Below, one piece after another: positions 38,873-48,048 of a DNA stretch of 64,000 nucleotides. The stretch lies in contig NZ_CP059400.1 in assembly GCF_014109805.1 (NCBI RefSeq), positions 1,830,001 to 1,894,000 of the forward strand. Reading direction: 5' to 3'. Both the position numbers and the translations under genes were made by a program. The notes beneath the pieces are model-generated. The model did not search any database, was not told where the DNA came from, and was given only the letters and a program-made list of their open reading frames with translations. This stretch comes from Legionella sp. PC1000 (lineage in GTDB: Bacteria; Pseudomonadota; Gammaproteobacteria; Legionellales; Legionellaceae). Each line of letters opens with the position of its first letter. Within the stretch, counting starts at the first letter, position 1.

Positions 38873-39454
38873 GAAAAGAAATTCATTCATAACTGCCCGA
38901 TAATAAGTCATCGTTGAGTTTAATAACTGATTCGGGGGCTAATGTGGTTTACTCGCTTAAGAGGCATTAGCACCTCTTCGGTAAGTGCATTTTAATAAAT
39001 CAGAATAATGTCATGCAGTAAGATAGTAGCCATCAACCATAAGATCTTTTAGGCGGAGATTAAGCGAAAAGGTATTTTATATAACTCCAGGAGCTTCTTG
39101 AGGGCATCCCGCTCCGCCTATTTCAATACTCCGCTAACCAGAAAAACTTCCGTCGCCATTCGATGTAAAAATTCGAATATAGTAGCATTTAATTTCTTTC
39201 CAAGTTTTGCAGGAAAAATCTTTTCGACATCCAATGCAGCTGTCAAACGCTATTCCGCCTACACACATTTTAAATTCAAAGTTCAATAGCAATATTGTCA
39301 AGGATAATGCTACCCAGAAAAAATACAAATGTGTATTTGGAAATTTTTATTTTAAATTGTTTACCGAAGAAGGGAAAAGAACTCTTCCTAAAATTAATAT
39401 TGAGCGTTAGCTGTTAAGCTTTACCAATAAAAATATGGTTTCTCTGCGTGAGTT
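38873..39454. other. 582-bp noncoding interval with small inverted repeats
   Basis: No convincing gene. A short inverted pair AGGCGGA (about 39050) and TCCGCCT (about 39113) spans some 65 bp, and AAGAGG/CCTCTT forms a small hairpin near 38965. Overlapping short ORFs on both strands (39098-39410) lack ribosome sites and family signal. Confidence 0.45.
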
Positions 39455-39486
39455 TTGTCGGGCCAATGCCCGACCTACAACGGCTT
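39455..39486 (-). repeat. REP-like palindromic repeat, copy 2 (inverted)
   Basis: On the minus strand it reads AAGCCGTTGTAGGTCGGGCA then TTGGCCCGACAA, the same element as 38486-38520 with a few changes, and with a perfect hairpin GTCGGGC/GCCCGAC. The two copies are inverted and about 1 kb apart, enclosing the DUF3096 gene. Confidence 0.75.
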
Positions 39487-39622
39487 CGTTTAATTTTGTA
39501 ACGAGCAATAGGAGAAATATTTATAAAAAAAAGATTAATGGAGCAAGTTTTTGCTGCAAATCCGGATAAAATACTGTACAATATGTGACAAATTTTTAAC
39601 CATTAAATTTTATAAGAGTGCT

Positions 39623-41713
39623 ATGACTGATTTAAACCTTTACAGAAATATTGGTATCTTCGCCCACGTAGATGCCGGAAAAACCACCACTACCGAACGA
39701 ATTCTTAAACTCACTGGTAGAATCCACAAAATAGGTGAAGTTCACGATGGTGAATCAACAACTGATTTCATGGAACAGGAAGCGGAGCGCGGTATTACCA
39801 TTCAGTCAGCAGCAGTAAGCTGTTTCTGGAAAGGTCATCGCTTCAACGTTATCGATACCCCAGGACACGTCGACTTCACTGTAGAGGTATATCGTTCACT
39901 GAAAGTACTCGATGGCGGCATCGGGGTATTCTGTGGTTCTGGCGGTGTAGAACCTCAATCAGAAACAAACTGGCGTTATGCGAACAACTCAAAAGTATCT
40001 CGTTTGATTTTTGTAAACAAACTAGACCGTATCGGTGCGAACTTCTTGAAAGTTACTGAACAAATTAAAAAAGTATTGGGTGCAAATCCTTTAATTATGA
40101 CTTTACCCATTGGCTTTGAAGACAGCTTCGTAGGTGTTGTCGATGTATTAACCCGTAAAGCGTATGTTTGGGACGAGTCTGGCCAGCCAGAAAATTACAA
40201 AATTACTGACGTACCAGCCGATATGGTTGACGACGTTGAAATGTATCGCGGGCAATTAATTGAAACCGCACTTGAAATGGATGATGAGTTGCTGATGGCT
40301 TATTTAGAAGGAGAGGAGCCTTCAATAGAAGACATTAAGCGTTGTATTCGTAAAGGTACGCTCGAACTAGCTTTCTTCCCAACTTATTGTGGTTCGGCCT
40401 TTAAGAACAAAGGGATGCAGCTATTATTGGATGCAGTGGTTGACTATTTGCCTGCTCCCCATGAAGTGAATCCACAACCTTTGACCAACGCTGAAGGTGA
40501 GCCAAATGGTCAATTCGCTATTGTTTCTCCTGATGAGCCATTTCGTGCCTTGGCATTTAAAATTATGGATGACCGTTTTGGTGCTTTAACCTTCGTGCGT
40601 ATCTATTCAGGAAAACTGAATAAAGGGGATACTATCCTTAACTCCTTTACCGGTAAAACGGAACGTGTCGGCCGTATGGTTGAGATGCAGGCGAATGAGC
40701 GCAATGAATTACAAAGTGCTGAAGCAGGCGACATCATCGCGATTGTGGGCATGAAAAACGTTCGAACTGGCCACACTCTTTGTGATCCTAATCATGAGTG
40801 TACACTTGAAGCGATGGTTTTCCCTGAGCCCGTTATCTCGATTGCAGTGACGCCAAAAGATAAAGGCGCCACCGAAAAAATGTCAATTGCTATAGGTAAG
40901 ATGGTTGCAGAAGATCCAACGTTTAGAGTGGAAACTGATCAAGATTCAGGTGAAACCATTCTTCGTGGCATGGGTGAATTACATCTTGATATTAAAGTGG
41001 ATATTCTAAAGCGTACTTACGATGTTGAGTTAATAGTAGGCCAACCACAGGTTGCCTATCGCGAAACCATCACCAAATCGATTCAGGACAGCTATACCCA
41101 CAAGAAACAATCAGGTGGTGCTGGTCAATACGGTAAAATTGACTATACTATTTCTCCAGGCGAACCAAATACTGGATTCACTTTCATCACCTCCGTGGTG
41201 GGTGGGAACGTTCCTAAAGAATTCTTCCCGGCAATTGAGAAAGGGTTCCGTTCAATGATGGATTCAGGTACGTTGGCAGGGTTCCCCGTATTGGATGTTG
41301 TAGTTAATCTCACCGATGGTGCTTATCATGCCGTTGATTCCTCGGCAATCGCATTTGAAATTGCTGCGAAAAGTGCTTTCCGTCAATCCATACCCAAAGC
41401 TGCCCCCCAATTGCTTGAACCAATCATGAAGGTTGACGTTTACAGTACGGAAGAGGATGTAGGTAATGTGATTGGTGACTTGAACCGTCGTCGTGGCATG
41501 ATCTCGGGCCAGGAACCCAGTGCAGCTGGTGTTCGCATTAAGGCTGATGTTCCTCTTTCAGAAATGTTTGGTTACATCAGTACCTTGCGTACCCTTACCT
41601 CGGGTCGTGGTCAATTCTCAATGGAATTCTCGCACTATGCTGCTTGTCCAAACAATGTAGCTGAAGCAGTAATTGCCAAAGAAAAGGAAAAGAAAGCCGC
41701 TGCTATGGCGTAA
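39623..41713 (+). CDS. fusA2: Elongation factor G paralogue (EF-G2 type)
   Basis: A translational GTPase of 696 residues from the ATG at 39623 (a longer frame lacks a site). G motifs: [10 protein letters not shown] (G1), DTPGHVDF (G3), NKLDRIG (G4). Domains II-V are complete, with MGELHLDI and the C-terminal [25 protein letters not shown] in the G-domain and the lack of adjacent rpsL, rpsG and tuf separate it from the standard str-operon fusA, so it is probably a second EF-G; the symbol fusA2 is my inference. EF-G paralogues can work in translocation, ribosome recycling or stress. A clear terminator follows. Confidence 0.85.
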   Translation: MTDLNLYRNIGIFAHVDAGKTTTTERILKLTGRIHKIGEVHDGESTTDFMEQEAERGITIQSAAVSCFWKGHRFNVIDTPGHVDFTVEVYRSLKVLDGGIGVFCGSGGVEPQSETNWRYANNSKVSRLIFVNKLDRIGANFLKVTEQIKKVLGANPLIMTLPIGFEDSFVGVVDVLTRKAYVWDESGQPENYKITDVPADMVDDVEMYRGQLIETALEMDDELLMAYLEGEEPSIEDIKRCIRKGTLELAFFPTYCGSAFKNKGMQLLLDAVVDYLPAPHEVNPQPLTNAEGEPNGQFAIVSPDEPFRALAFKIMDDRFGALTFVRIYSGKLNKGDTILNSFTGKTERVGRMVEMQANERNELQSAEAGDIIAIVGMKNVRTGHTLCDPNHECTLEAMVFPEPVISIAVTPKDKGATEKMSIAIGKMVAEDPTFRVETDQDSGETILRGMGELHLDIKVDILKRTYDVELIVGQPQVAYRETITKSIQDSYTHKKQSGGAGQYGKIDYTISPGEPNTGFTFITSVVGGNVPKEFFPAIEKGFRSMMDSGTLAGFPVLDVVVNLTDGAYHAVDSSAIAFEIAAKSAFRQSIPKAAPQLLEPIMKVDVYSTEEDVGNVIGDLNRRRGMISGQEPSAAGVRIKADVPLSEMFGYISTLRTLTSGRGQFSMEFSHYAACPNNVAEAVIAKEKEKKAAAMA

Positions 41714-41723
41714 GATAGTTAAT

Positions 41724-41772
41724 AACTTTTAAAAAGCTCTGTCGGTTTGTTCTGATAGGGCTTTTAAAAGTT
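41724..41772 (+). terminator. Hairpin terminator after the EF-G gene
   Basis: AACTTTTAAAA (41724-41734) pairs with TTTTAAAAGTT (41762-41772), and the inner AGCTCT...AGGGCT extends the stem. It begins 10 bp after the stop codon and can act in both directions. Confidence 0.7.
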
Positions 41773-41929
41773 CAAATAAATCAGGTATGGAATTTAAAAG
41801 AAAGTTTCTAACTTATTGTAAACTTTTCCTTAGCCTGTCATTTATTACGCGATATTTACGTAGATTCCCCAAAATAATTGATTAAAAGTAATGAAAGGGG
41901 GCTCGTTGTACCTTACACTATTCAGAAAT

Positions 41930-42061
41930 TTATACTTTGAAGCCTGCCAGGATCATAAGCATTCGGATAAGAAAGGCAATGATTCCTAAACCAACAACAC
42001 TTGCTCCCCATAGAAAAATTAACCACCCAACACGATATAGCCATGATGTTTTATTTCCCAT
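41930..42061 (-). CDS. Small third subunit of bd oxidase (DUF2474/CioZ-like), 43 aa
   Basis: One hydrophobic helix with polar ends: RVGWLIFLWGASVVGLGIIA, then LIRMLMILAGF. The arrangement W-L-R-GW...W.AS...LG..A.L.R.LM.AG matches DUF2474 proteins encoded after cioB. Its ATG is one base from the cioB stop (TAATATG), with GAGAGGG upstream, so it is translated with the oxidase. In other bacteria such peptides stabilise the CioAB complex. It is too short for routine gene calling. Confidence 0.85.
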   Translation of the reverse strand: MGNKTSWLYRVGWLIFLWGASVVGLGIIAFLIRMLMILAGFKV

Positions 42062-42062
42062 A

Positions 42063-43070
42063 TTAATGATATCCCTCTCCAACTTTCACTTTACCGCGGA
42101 ATACATAATAGGACCACATGGTATAAAAAAGAATGCATGGAATTACCAGTAGAGCACCAACCAGGGTAAATCCCAAACTTTGACTGGGTGCTGCAATTCC
42201 TCTAAAAGTTAGAGAGGGGGGAATAATATTCGGCCATATACTGATAGCAAGTCCTATATATCCCATAAAAATAATAAAAAGAGTAAGAATAAATGGAGAA
42301 AGATGGGGGATTTTTTGCAAAGCCCGAAGCATTATTCCTCCGGCAGCCAATGCTAAAAGAGGAAAAGGCGCAAGAAGAAAAATATTAGGAAAAGTAAACC
42401 ATCGTTGAAAGATATTGTTGTGGGTAAGGGGTGTAATAATACTCACGAGCACAATCATAAAGAGAAGCGTGATTAATGTGGGTTTTGCCAGTTTTGTTAC
42501 CTTTCTTTGTAGCTCTCCTTCAGTTTTCATAATTAACCAACTGCATCCTAAAAGTGCATAAGTGATGAGAAGACCAAGGCCAGTAAATAAACTAAAGGGA
42601 GTCAGCCAGTCTAATGCATTACCAACATAGACCAACCCATTGAGTTTGATCCCATTAATAAATGCTCCAAGTGTTACCCCTTGGAAAAAAGTTGCTATGT
42701 AGGATCCTCCAATAAACGCTTTATCCCAAAATGGTTTATGGTTCTCGCTTGCTTTAAAACGAAATTCAAAAGCTACTCCTCGCCAAATCAATCCACATAA
42801 CATGAAAATTAATGGAATATAGAGGGCTGTTAATATCACTGAATATGCTAAAGGAAAAGCAGCCAATAATCCCGCGCCACATAAAACGAGCCAGGTCTCA
42901 TTCCCGTCCCAAACGGGCGCAACGCTGTTGATCATCACATCGCGTTCCTCAGGATTTTTTATAAGGGGAAACAAGATGCCTATTCCTAGATCAAAACCAT
43001 CCATAAAAACATACATCATTAATCCAAAGCCAATAATTAAATACCAAATGAGAGGTAAATCGATGCCCAT
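42063..43070 (-). CDS. cioB: Cytochrome bd-type quinol oxidase subunit II, cyanide-insensitive type
   Basis: 335 residues, about eight membrane helices. The start (WYLIIGFGLMMYVFMDGFDLGIG, in effect residues 9-31) with GFDLG is characteristic of CydB/CioB, as is the DGNETWLV block near residue 55. The length matches CioB of pseudomonads and is shorter than E. coli CydB. It forms the quinol oxidase with the upstream subunit I gene, 27 bp away. No cydDC genes adjoin. Confidence 0.93.
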   Translation of the reverse strand: MGIDLPLIWYLIIGFGLMMYVFMDGFDLGIGILFPLIKNPEERDVMINSVAPVWDGNETWLVLCGAGLLAAFPLAYSVILTALYIPLIFMLCGLIWRGVAFEFRFKASENHKPFWDKAFIGGSYIATFFQGVTLGAFINGIKLNGLVYVGNALDWLTPFSLFTGLGLLITYALLGCSWLIMKTEGELQRKVTKLAKPTLITLLFMIVLVSIITPLTHNNIFQRWFTFPNIFLLAPFPLLALAAGGIMLRALQKIPHLSPFILTLFIIFMGYIGLAISIWPNIIPPSLTFRGIAAPSQSLGFTLVGALLVIPCILFYTMWSYYVFRGKVKVGEGYH

Positions 43071-43097
43071 TAGAATTTCTCCTTACTCAGATGTAAT

Positions 43098-44501
43098 TTA
43101 GGGAGCAACATCGTTAGGTGCTGCAGAAAAAGGACGCGCAGGACTATGTATTCCTTTCGTATCTGCTTCTATATCTGATTCATGATCTTTGGGACCTTGT
43201 GCAATCAATTTTAATAAATAAATGATTCCTGTTCCAAAAACGAAAAAATAGATAATTATGAAAATAGCGAGACTTATGGAAAGTGTGAGTGCGGAATGAT
43301 TGGATACTGCATCTTTGGTTCGCATGATTCCATAAATGATCCAAGGTTGCCTTCCAATTTCTGTGGTATACCAACCAGCAAGAATTGCTAAAACACCTGT
43401 AGGTCCCATCAGAGTGGAAAAAAACAAAAAAGGACGTGATTGGAATAATTTATCACGCCAGCGCAGCCATAAACTGATTATTCCTAATAACAGCATTAAT
43501 AGTCCCAAACCAACCATGATTCTAAAAGTCCAAAATATAATAGTAGAATTAGGGCGATCCTCTGGAGCAAAATCTTTTAAGCCAGGAACCTGGCCATTCC
43601 ATGTATGAGTTAAGATGAGGCTGCCTAGGTGAGGAATTTCCAGGGCATAGTTCGTGTTTTCCTCTGTCATATCGGGTAGTCCAAAAAGGATCAAGGGAAC
43701 GCTTTCCCCTGGTTTATTTTCCCAATGTCCCTCCATTGCTGCTATTTTAGCGGGTTGGTACTTAAGTGTATTTAATCCATGCTGGTCGCCAAGGAAAATT
43801 TGTAATGGTGCCGCCGCTAGAATCATCCACATTGCCATGGAGAACATGATTTTAATTGGGCGTATCGTATTTCCGCGTAATAAATGCCAGGCTGCAGAGG
43901 CTCCAACAAATAAAGCTGTTGCCAGAAATGCCGCGGTTACCATATGGAGTAAGCGATAGATAAATGATGGATTAAAAATAACCTGAAGCCAATCTATGGG
44001 CACAACATGATTATTTTCAATGATAAACCCTTGAGGAGTTTGCATCCAACTATTGGATGCTAATATCCATGTTGCAGAAATTAATGTTCCTAAAGCAACC
44101 ATCATAGTGGAAAAAAAGTGAAGCTGGGGCCCCACTTTGTGCCAACCAAAAAGCATGACTCCAAGAAAACCTGCTTCAAGGAAAAATGCAGTTAATACTT
44201 CATACATGAGTAAAGGCCCAGTCACACCCCCTGCAAATGAAGAAAAACTACCCCAGTTTGTTCCAAACTGATAGGCCATAACGATTCCAGATACCACACC
44301 CATAGCAAAATTTACAGCGAATAATTTGCTCCAGAAATGATAAAGATCACGATAAACACGCTCTTTTCTATAAAGCCATAAACCTTCAAGAACAACGAGA
44401 TAGCTCGCTAAACCTATAGTAATTGCGGGAAAAATAATATGAAAGGAAATAGTAAATCCAAATTGAATTCTGGCAAGTTCTAAGGCATGTAATTGAAACA
44501 T
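43098..44501 (-). CDS. cioA: Cytochrome bd-type quinol oxidase subunit I, cyanide-insensitive type
   Basis: 467 residues, about nine membrane helices. It begins with LELARIQFGFTISFHIIFP carrying the conserved N-terminal His haem ligands, and has GRQPWIIYG near the C-terminus. The protein is about 50 residues shorter than E. coli CydA because of a short Q-loop, which is the mark of the CIO subfamily. CIO-type oxidases reduce oxygen while tolerating cyanide, and probably NO and sulfide. It is the first gene of cioA-cioB-small subunit. AGGAGAGG precedes the ATG. Confidence 0.93.
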   Translation of the reverse strand: MFQLHALELARIQFGFTISFHIIFPAITIGLASYLVVLEGLWLYRKERVYRDLYHFWSKLFAVNFAMGVVSGIVMAYQFGTNWGSFSSFAGGVTGPLLMYEVLTAFFLEAGFLGVMLFGWHKVGPQLHFFSTMMVALGTLISATWILASNSWMQTPQGFIIENNHVVPIDWLQVIFNPSFIYRLLHMVTAAFLATALFVGASAAWHLLRGNTIRPIKIMFSMAMWMILAAAPLQIFLGDQHGLNTLKYQPAKIAAMEGHWENKPGESVPLILFGLPDMTEENTNYALEIPHLGSLILTHTWNGQVPGLKDFAPEDRPNSTIIFWTFRIMVGLGLLMLLLGIISLWLRWRDKLFQSRPFLFFSTLMGPTGVLAILAGWYTTEIGRQPWIIYGIMRTKDAVSNHSALTLSISLAIFIIIYFFVFGTGIIYLLKLIAQGPKDHESDIEADTKGIHSPARPFSAAPNDVAP

Positions 44502-45194
44502 ATCTCTCCTCTCCTAAAAAACAATGGGTTGCTACAAGTGGTTTATTTAGAAAATCTGTTGGCAACTATACTGATTTTTTAATTCGGATCAAATTAAGCT
44601 TTCCTAAAGGTTATAGGCGCATTAGGAGAATGTTATTTTCCAGTTCGATTTGGTGCTTCCTGAAGCAATACCTAATCTATATCTAACTTGTATAAGTTGG
44701 TAAACAATATATTAGCAGTTATATTTTTTTAAGTGTATAGCTATGTGTTTTAAATAATTGGAAGACTCCAAATATAAGAGTCACTCTATTTCGTGAAAAC
44801 TATTGAAAATAGAAGATCTCTCCTTATATAAAACATGCCATGACGCGGTCCCATTATTGAGAATAGGGCGTTATTGGACCTGAATTAAGAATTAATTTTC
44901 CTATAAAAAATTTAGAATAATAATGCTAATAAGAGCAATAATATGGGCACTAATATATATCCAATAGCAAACCACATCATTTGAACCCTTGAGTGTATTT
45001 GAATGAGCAGCTTATGTTTTATTAAAGAATTATTAGTGCATCTGGCGGGTCGAGGGTAAAAGGTGTTGAAACTTTAATGGGATTCATTTTAAAGCAGATA
45101 CCTATACCTTTGAAAAATCAAGTACTTCTTTTGTCCTGAAACACACCATGATATACTGCATAATTCTACCCTTCGCCTATAGGGAGGTAGTGCG
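44502..45194. other. 693-bp interval upstream of the oxidase operon
   Basis: Holds the cio promoter region and, apart from one possible microprotein (44912-44980), no coding sequence that I can support. The last 20 bp carry the ribosome site of the DUF2270 gene. Confidence 0.5.
44912..44980 (-). CDS. Possible 22-aa hydrophobic microprotein
   Basis: Two adjacent ATG codons with AAGGG five bases upstream open a 22-codon frame. It encodes one membrane helix (MMWFAIGYILVPILLLLLAL and two more residues). Size and the MW-FA start recall CydX-type oxidase peptides, and the oxidase operon lies 410 bp downstream on the same strand, but the sequence is not diagnostic. Confidence 0.35.
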   Translation of the reverse strand: MMWFAIGYILVPILLLLLALLF

Positions 45195-45914
45195 ATGGAA
45201 CACGAACAACAAGTGGGTGAAAAGCTTCTACCTGTTTTTGAAACTCCTCCATTTCCGAGAACATCATCTGAATTCATCACGGTACTGGCGCATTATCATC
45301 GCGCCGAGATCGGTCGGATGGCTGGATGGCGGGATCGGATCGACCGGACGAGTAACTGGGCAATTACTGCTGTAGCCGCAATGCTTTCGCTGTCTCTGTC
45401 GACGCCCTCCGCGCATCATGGAGTACTGCTGTTTGCGATGCTTCTTGTTCTTCTACTTCTCCTCATAGAGTCGAGGCGATATCGTTTTTTTGACGTCTAC
45501 AGAGGACGTGTGCGTCTGATAGAACGGTTTTATTTTGCCCCTATGTTTACGGCAGCCAGAGTAACTGATGATCATTGGGCTCAAGTTCTTGGCCAAGACC
45601 TGCGTGAGCCGCGTTTTCTTATGAGCTTCAGCGCGGCAATGTCGCGGAGGCTACGTAGAAACTATGTATGGATGTTCCTCATCCTGCTGATGGCATGGAT
45701 CTTGAAAGTTTCTTCCACCCGGCTGCAAATCAGTGGTGTTCCTCGGGGAGTAGCAATGTCTTGGGGTAATATTGTGGAAAATGCAGCATTAGGTCCGGTT
45801 CCTGGGTGGGCCATTTTAATCGGGGTTGCCTTGTTTTTTATATGGATCGCCTATGCTTGCCTCCATTCACCCGAATATACTGGCGAATTATCATATGGCA
45901 ATGTGCATGTATGA
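45195..45914 (+). CDS. DUF2270 family membrane protein
   Basis: 239 residues. The N-terminal soluble part leads into YHRAEIGRMAGWRDRIDRTSNWA, in effect residues 37-59, which is the hallmark of DUF2270, followed by two helices (residues about 60-95). A second soluble segment contains RRYRFFDVYRGRVRLIERF, and two more helices lie near the C-terminus. GGGAGGT precedes the ATG at ideal spacing. The central part is more GC-rich than its surroundings, suggesting import. Function unknown. Confidence 0.88.
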   Translation: MEHEQQVGEKLLPVFETPPFPRTSSEFITVLAHYHRAEIGRMAGWRDRIDRTSNWAITAVAAMLSLSLSTPSAHHGVLLFAMLLVLLLLLIESRRYRFFDVYRGRVRLIERFYFAPMFTAARVTDDHWAQVLGQDLREPRFLMSFSAAMSRRLRRNYVWMFLILLMAWILKVSSTRLQISGVPRGVAMSWGNIVENAALGPVPGWAILIGVALFFIWIAYACLHSPEYTGELSYGNVHV

Positions 45915-46020
45915 TTATTTTCTATTACTAGATATATCTATATAGAAGGAGCTAACTATGTAAAACAAAATAATGTGAGCTACTTTTTTCCGCAAATCAT
46001 CCAGAGTCTCCTCTTGATCT

Positions 46021-47034
46021 TTAATTAACTACTTTAGCCATTCGTATTAATTTATTGATCTTAATTTCCAAGGAACTACATTCTGTAACAAGTAAGCTAA
46101 GCATTAAAGATAAAAGATTTTCACCCTTTTGAGGCATTACATCCGGAACTGCTACTAAATGGGGCTTACGATCCAAGTATGAGAGATTTTCTTTTAACTT
46201 TATCATTGCGTTACTTAAAAAAATAAAGTACTCCTTATCCTTTTCATTGAGTCTAACCCCTTCATAAAGAATCAACGCAATTATTGATGCATAGTAACGG
46301 AAAATATGCCGGAAAGATTGTAAAATATCAGCCGCAACCTGGGTAAATCCAGAATCCTTGCCGATCTCAACCTGTGCTTCACTAATTAGTGTTTGAAAAT
46401 GAGGAATCAGTGTTAGGATGTTGGATTCGCACCGGGTTAACCGTTTGGCTAAGTCTGTTGAATCATCTATGTTTGCAATGTACGTAGATAAAGCGGCATA
46501 TTCTGCCAGAAATTCCTCCATTTCTAAAATGAGCATCTTTGTTGCTCGGTTTGGGAAAAAAAATCGTAGGGTAAAGAAGCCTATTAATATACCAATAATT
46601 ACATTTGTAGGGCGTATAAACACATATGAAAAATTATTATAATTAATGAGACAAATAGCTAAGGTTACGCAACCCAAGATTCCAATATAACTTTTTTTAG
46701 TCCCTAAAAATAAATAGGTATATAGAAAAATTCCTATTATAAGTCCAATAAGATTCATAAGATAATTATTATGAAAAAGAAAAATAATAATAAGACTATA
46801 TAAGGCACTACTAATCGTTGCGAACGCTCGCATTGAACAGCGAGTCAAAGAAGCGCCAATAGTATGTTGCTCAAACAAAATAATGAATAAAGAGATATAA
46901 ACCCAAGTTGGCTCAACCAGAGTGAAATATGTTGTAACGATAAAACTAATAATTGCACCAATGGCCATACGTGCAGCCATTATTGTTTTTTGGCTTGTCA
47001 TTTCTATAGAAAAATTAGATTTGAATAATGACAT
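46021..47034 (-). CDS. FUSC/aromatic-acid-exporter-like membrane protein (half-length)
   Basis: 337 residues from the ATG at 47034 (GGAG nine bases upstream). About five or six N-terminal helices show the FUSC pattern (RMAIGAIISFIVTTYFTLVEPTWVYIS), and a cytoplasmic helical region follows. It is about half the length of AaeB or YccS, which have two membrane halves, so it may act as a dimer. The start overlaps the HlyD gene's 3' end by 20 bp. With the HlyD protein and the divergent outer-membrane factor it would form a three-part efflux pump. Confidence 0.88.
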   Translation of the reverse strand: MSLFKSNFSIEMTSQKTIMAARMAIGAIISFIVTTYFTLVEPTWVYISLFIILFEQHTIGASLTRCSMRAFATISSALYSLIIIFLFHNNYLMNLIGLIIGIFLYTYLFLGTKKSYIGILGCVTLAICLINYNNFSYVFIRPTNVIIGILIGFFTLRFFFPNRATKMLILEMEEFLAEYAALSTYIANIDDSTDLAKRLTRCESNILTLIPHFQTLISEAQVEIGKDSGFTQVAADILQSFRHIFRYYASIIALILYEGVRLNEKDKEYFIFLSNAMIKLKENLSYLDRKPHLVAVPDVMPQKGENLLSLMLSLLVTECSSLEIKINKLIRMAKVVN

Positions 47035-48010
47035 AACACGTCGCTCCAATAGGCAGAGGATAATGTTTGGAGTCATAATCAGTGATTTTAATCTGTACAG
47101 GGAAACGCTGAGGCAAGAGTACCCAATTATTCGTATCATTGGTTACAGTTTGGAGCTGAGTCTTGGGGTTTGTAATTTGCCGATTAGCAGCCCAAGCGCC
47201 AGATACCACTGTTCCATGGTATAGTTTTGTGCCAAAGTACATTCGTGGAATAATGTAGACTTTATTGCCAGTCTTTACCATACGCAAATCCAGCTCAGTA
47301 AAATTGGCTTGAATGTAAAGGCTTTCAGTATCAACAAAAGAAAATATAGGTTTATTAATTTCAATAGGTGTTCCCAAAGATAAATACATGTTTTGAATGC
47401 GGCCATTACTTTGGGCATAAACAGTTGTTTGTTCTAAATTAACTTTGGCATAACGCATTTTATAAATTAACGCTTTGATTTTGTGGTGCAGGCTCTGAAT
47501 ATTTTTTTCAACCATGCTAATCTGCTGTGTTTGCATGTTTACTTTGGCCAAACTACCAAGATTTTCATATTGCAAATCTTTGACATTAATTTCAGAAATT
47601 GCTCCTGATTTTAAAACTGCTTTATTGCGAAAATAATTTAAGTGAATTCTATTGTATTCTTGTGTGTATTGTATGAGTAATTGTTTCTCTTTTTGTAGCT
47701 GGTATTGTAAGCTTTGAAGCTCCGCTTTCGCAGTATGCACTTCCTCAATTAGCCTACCGTAAGTGAGCTTATAAGGCTCTTGGAAAACAGTAAATAAAGG
47801 TTGTCCTTTCTGGACATATTGTTCATTTTTAACATATAAATCAGTAATATACCCACTGACAATAGCAGCTACAGGGCGAACATTAGCGACGACAAAAGCA
47901 TTATTAGTAAATGGAATTAAAAAAGAGAAAAAATAATATAAAACTGCGAATAAGACTAAGAAAAGCAAAACTGTATAAGGTTTTAACTTTCGAAGCTTTT
48001 GTGTTACCAT
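47015..48010 (-). CDS. HlyD/EmrA-type membrane fusion protein
   Basis: 331 residues. One N-terminal membrane anchor (VLLFLVLFAVLYYFFSFLIP) is followed by a lipoyl half-motif (VRPVAAIVSGYITDLYVKNEQYVQKGQPLF), a long alpha-hairpin coiled coil (about 80-185) and the second lipoyl half plus beta barrel. It links the inner-membrane FUSC protein to an outer-membrane channel across the periplasm. The 3' end overlaps the FUSC gene by 20 bp. Only 38 bp separate it from the divergent outer-membrane factor gene, so the promoters overlap. Confidence 0.92.
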   Translation of the reverse strand: MVTQKLRKLKPYTVLLFLVLFAVLYYFFSFLIPFTNNAFVVANVRPVAAIVSGYITDLYVKNEQYVQKGQPLFTVFQEPYKLTYGRLIEEVHTAKAELQSLQYQLQKEKQLLIQYTQEYNRIHLNYFRNKAVLKSGAISEINVKDLQYENLGSLAKVNMQTQQISMVEKNIQSLHHKIKALIYKMRYAKVNLEQTTVYAQSNGRIQNMYLSLGTPIEINKPIFSFVDTESLYIQANFTELDLRMVKTGNKVYIIPRMYFGTKLYHGTVVSGAWAANRQITNPKTQLQTVTNDTNNWVLLPQRFPVQIKITDYDSKHYPLPIGATCYVIIQI

Positions 48011-48048
48011 TTTTCAATATTAGTCATGTTATTTATGGATCCGTTTAA

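Noticed and set aside
39098-39410. Three overlapping 63-67-aa ORFs
   Set aside because: No ribosome sites, no domain pattern, both strands open equally; judged noncoding.
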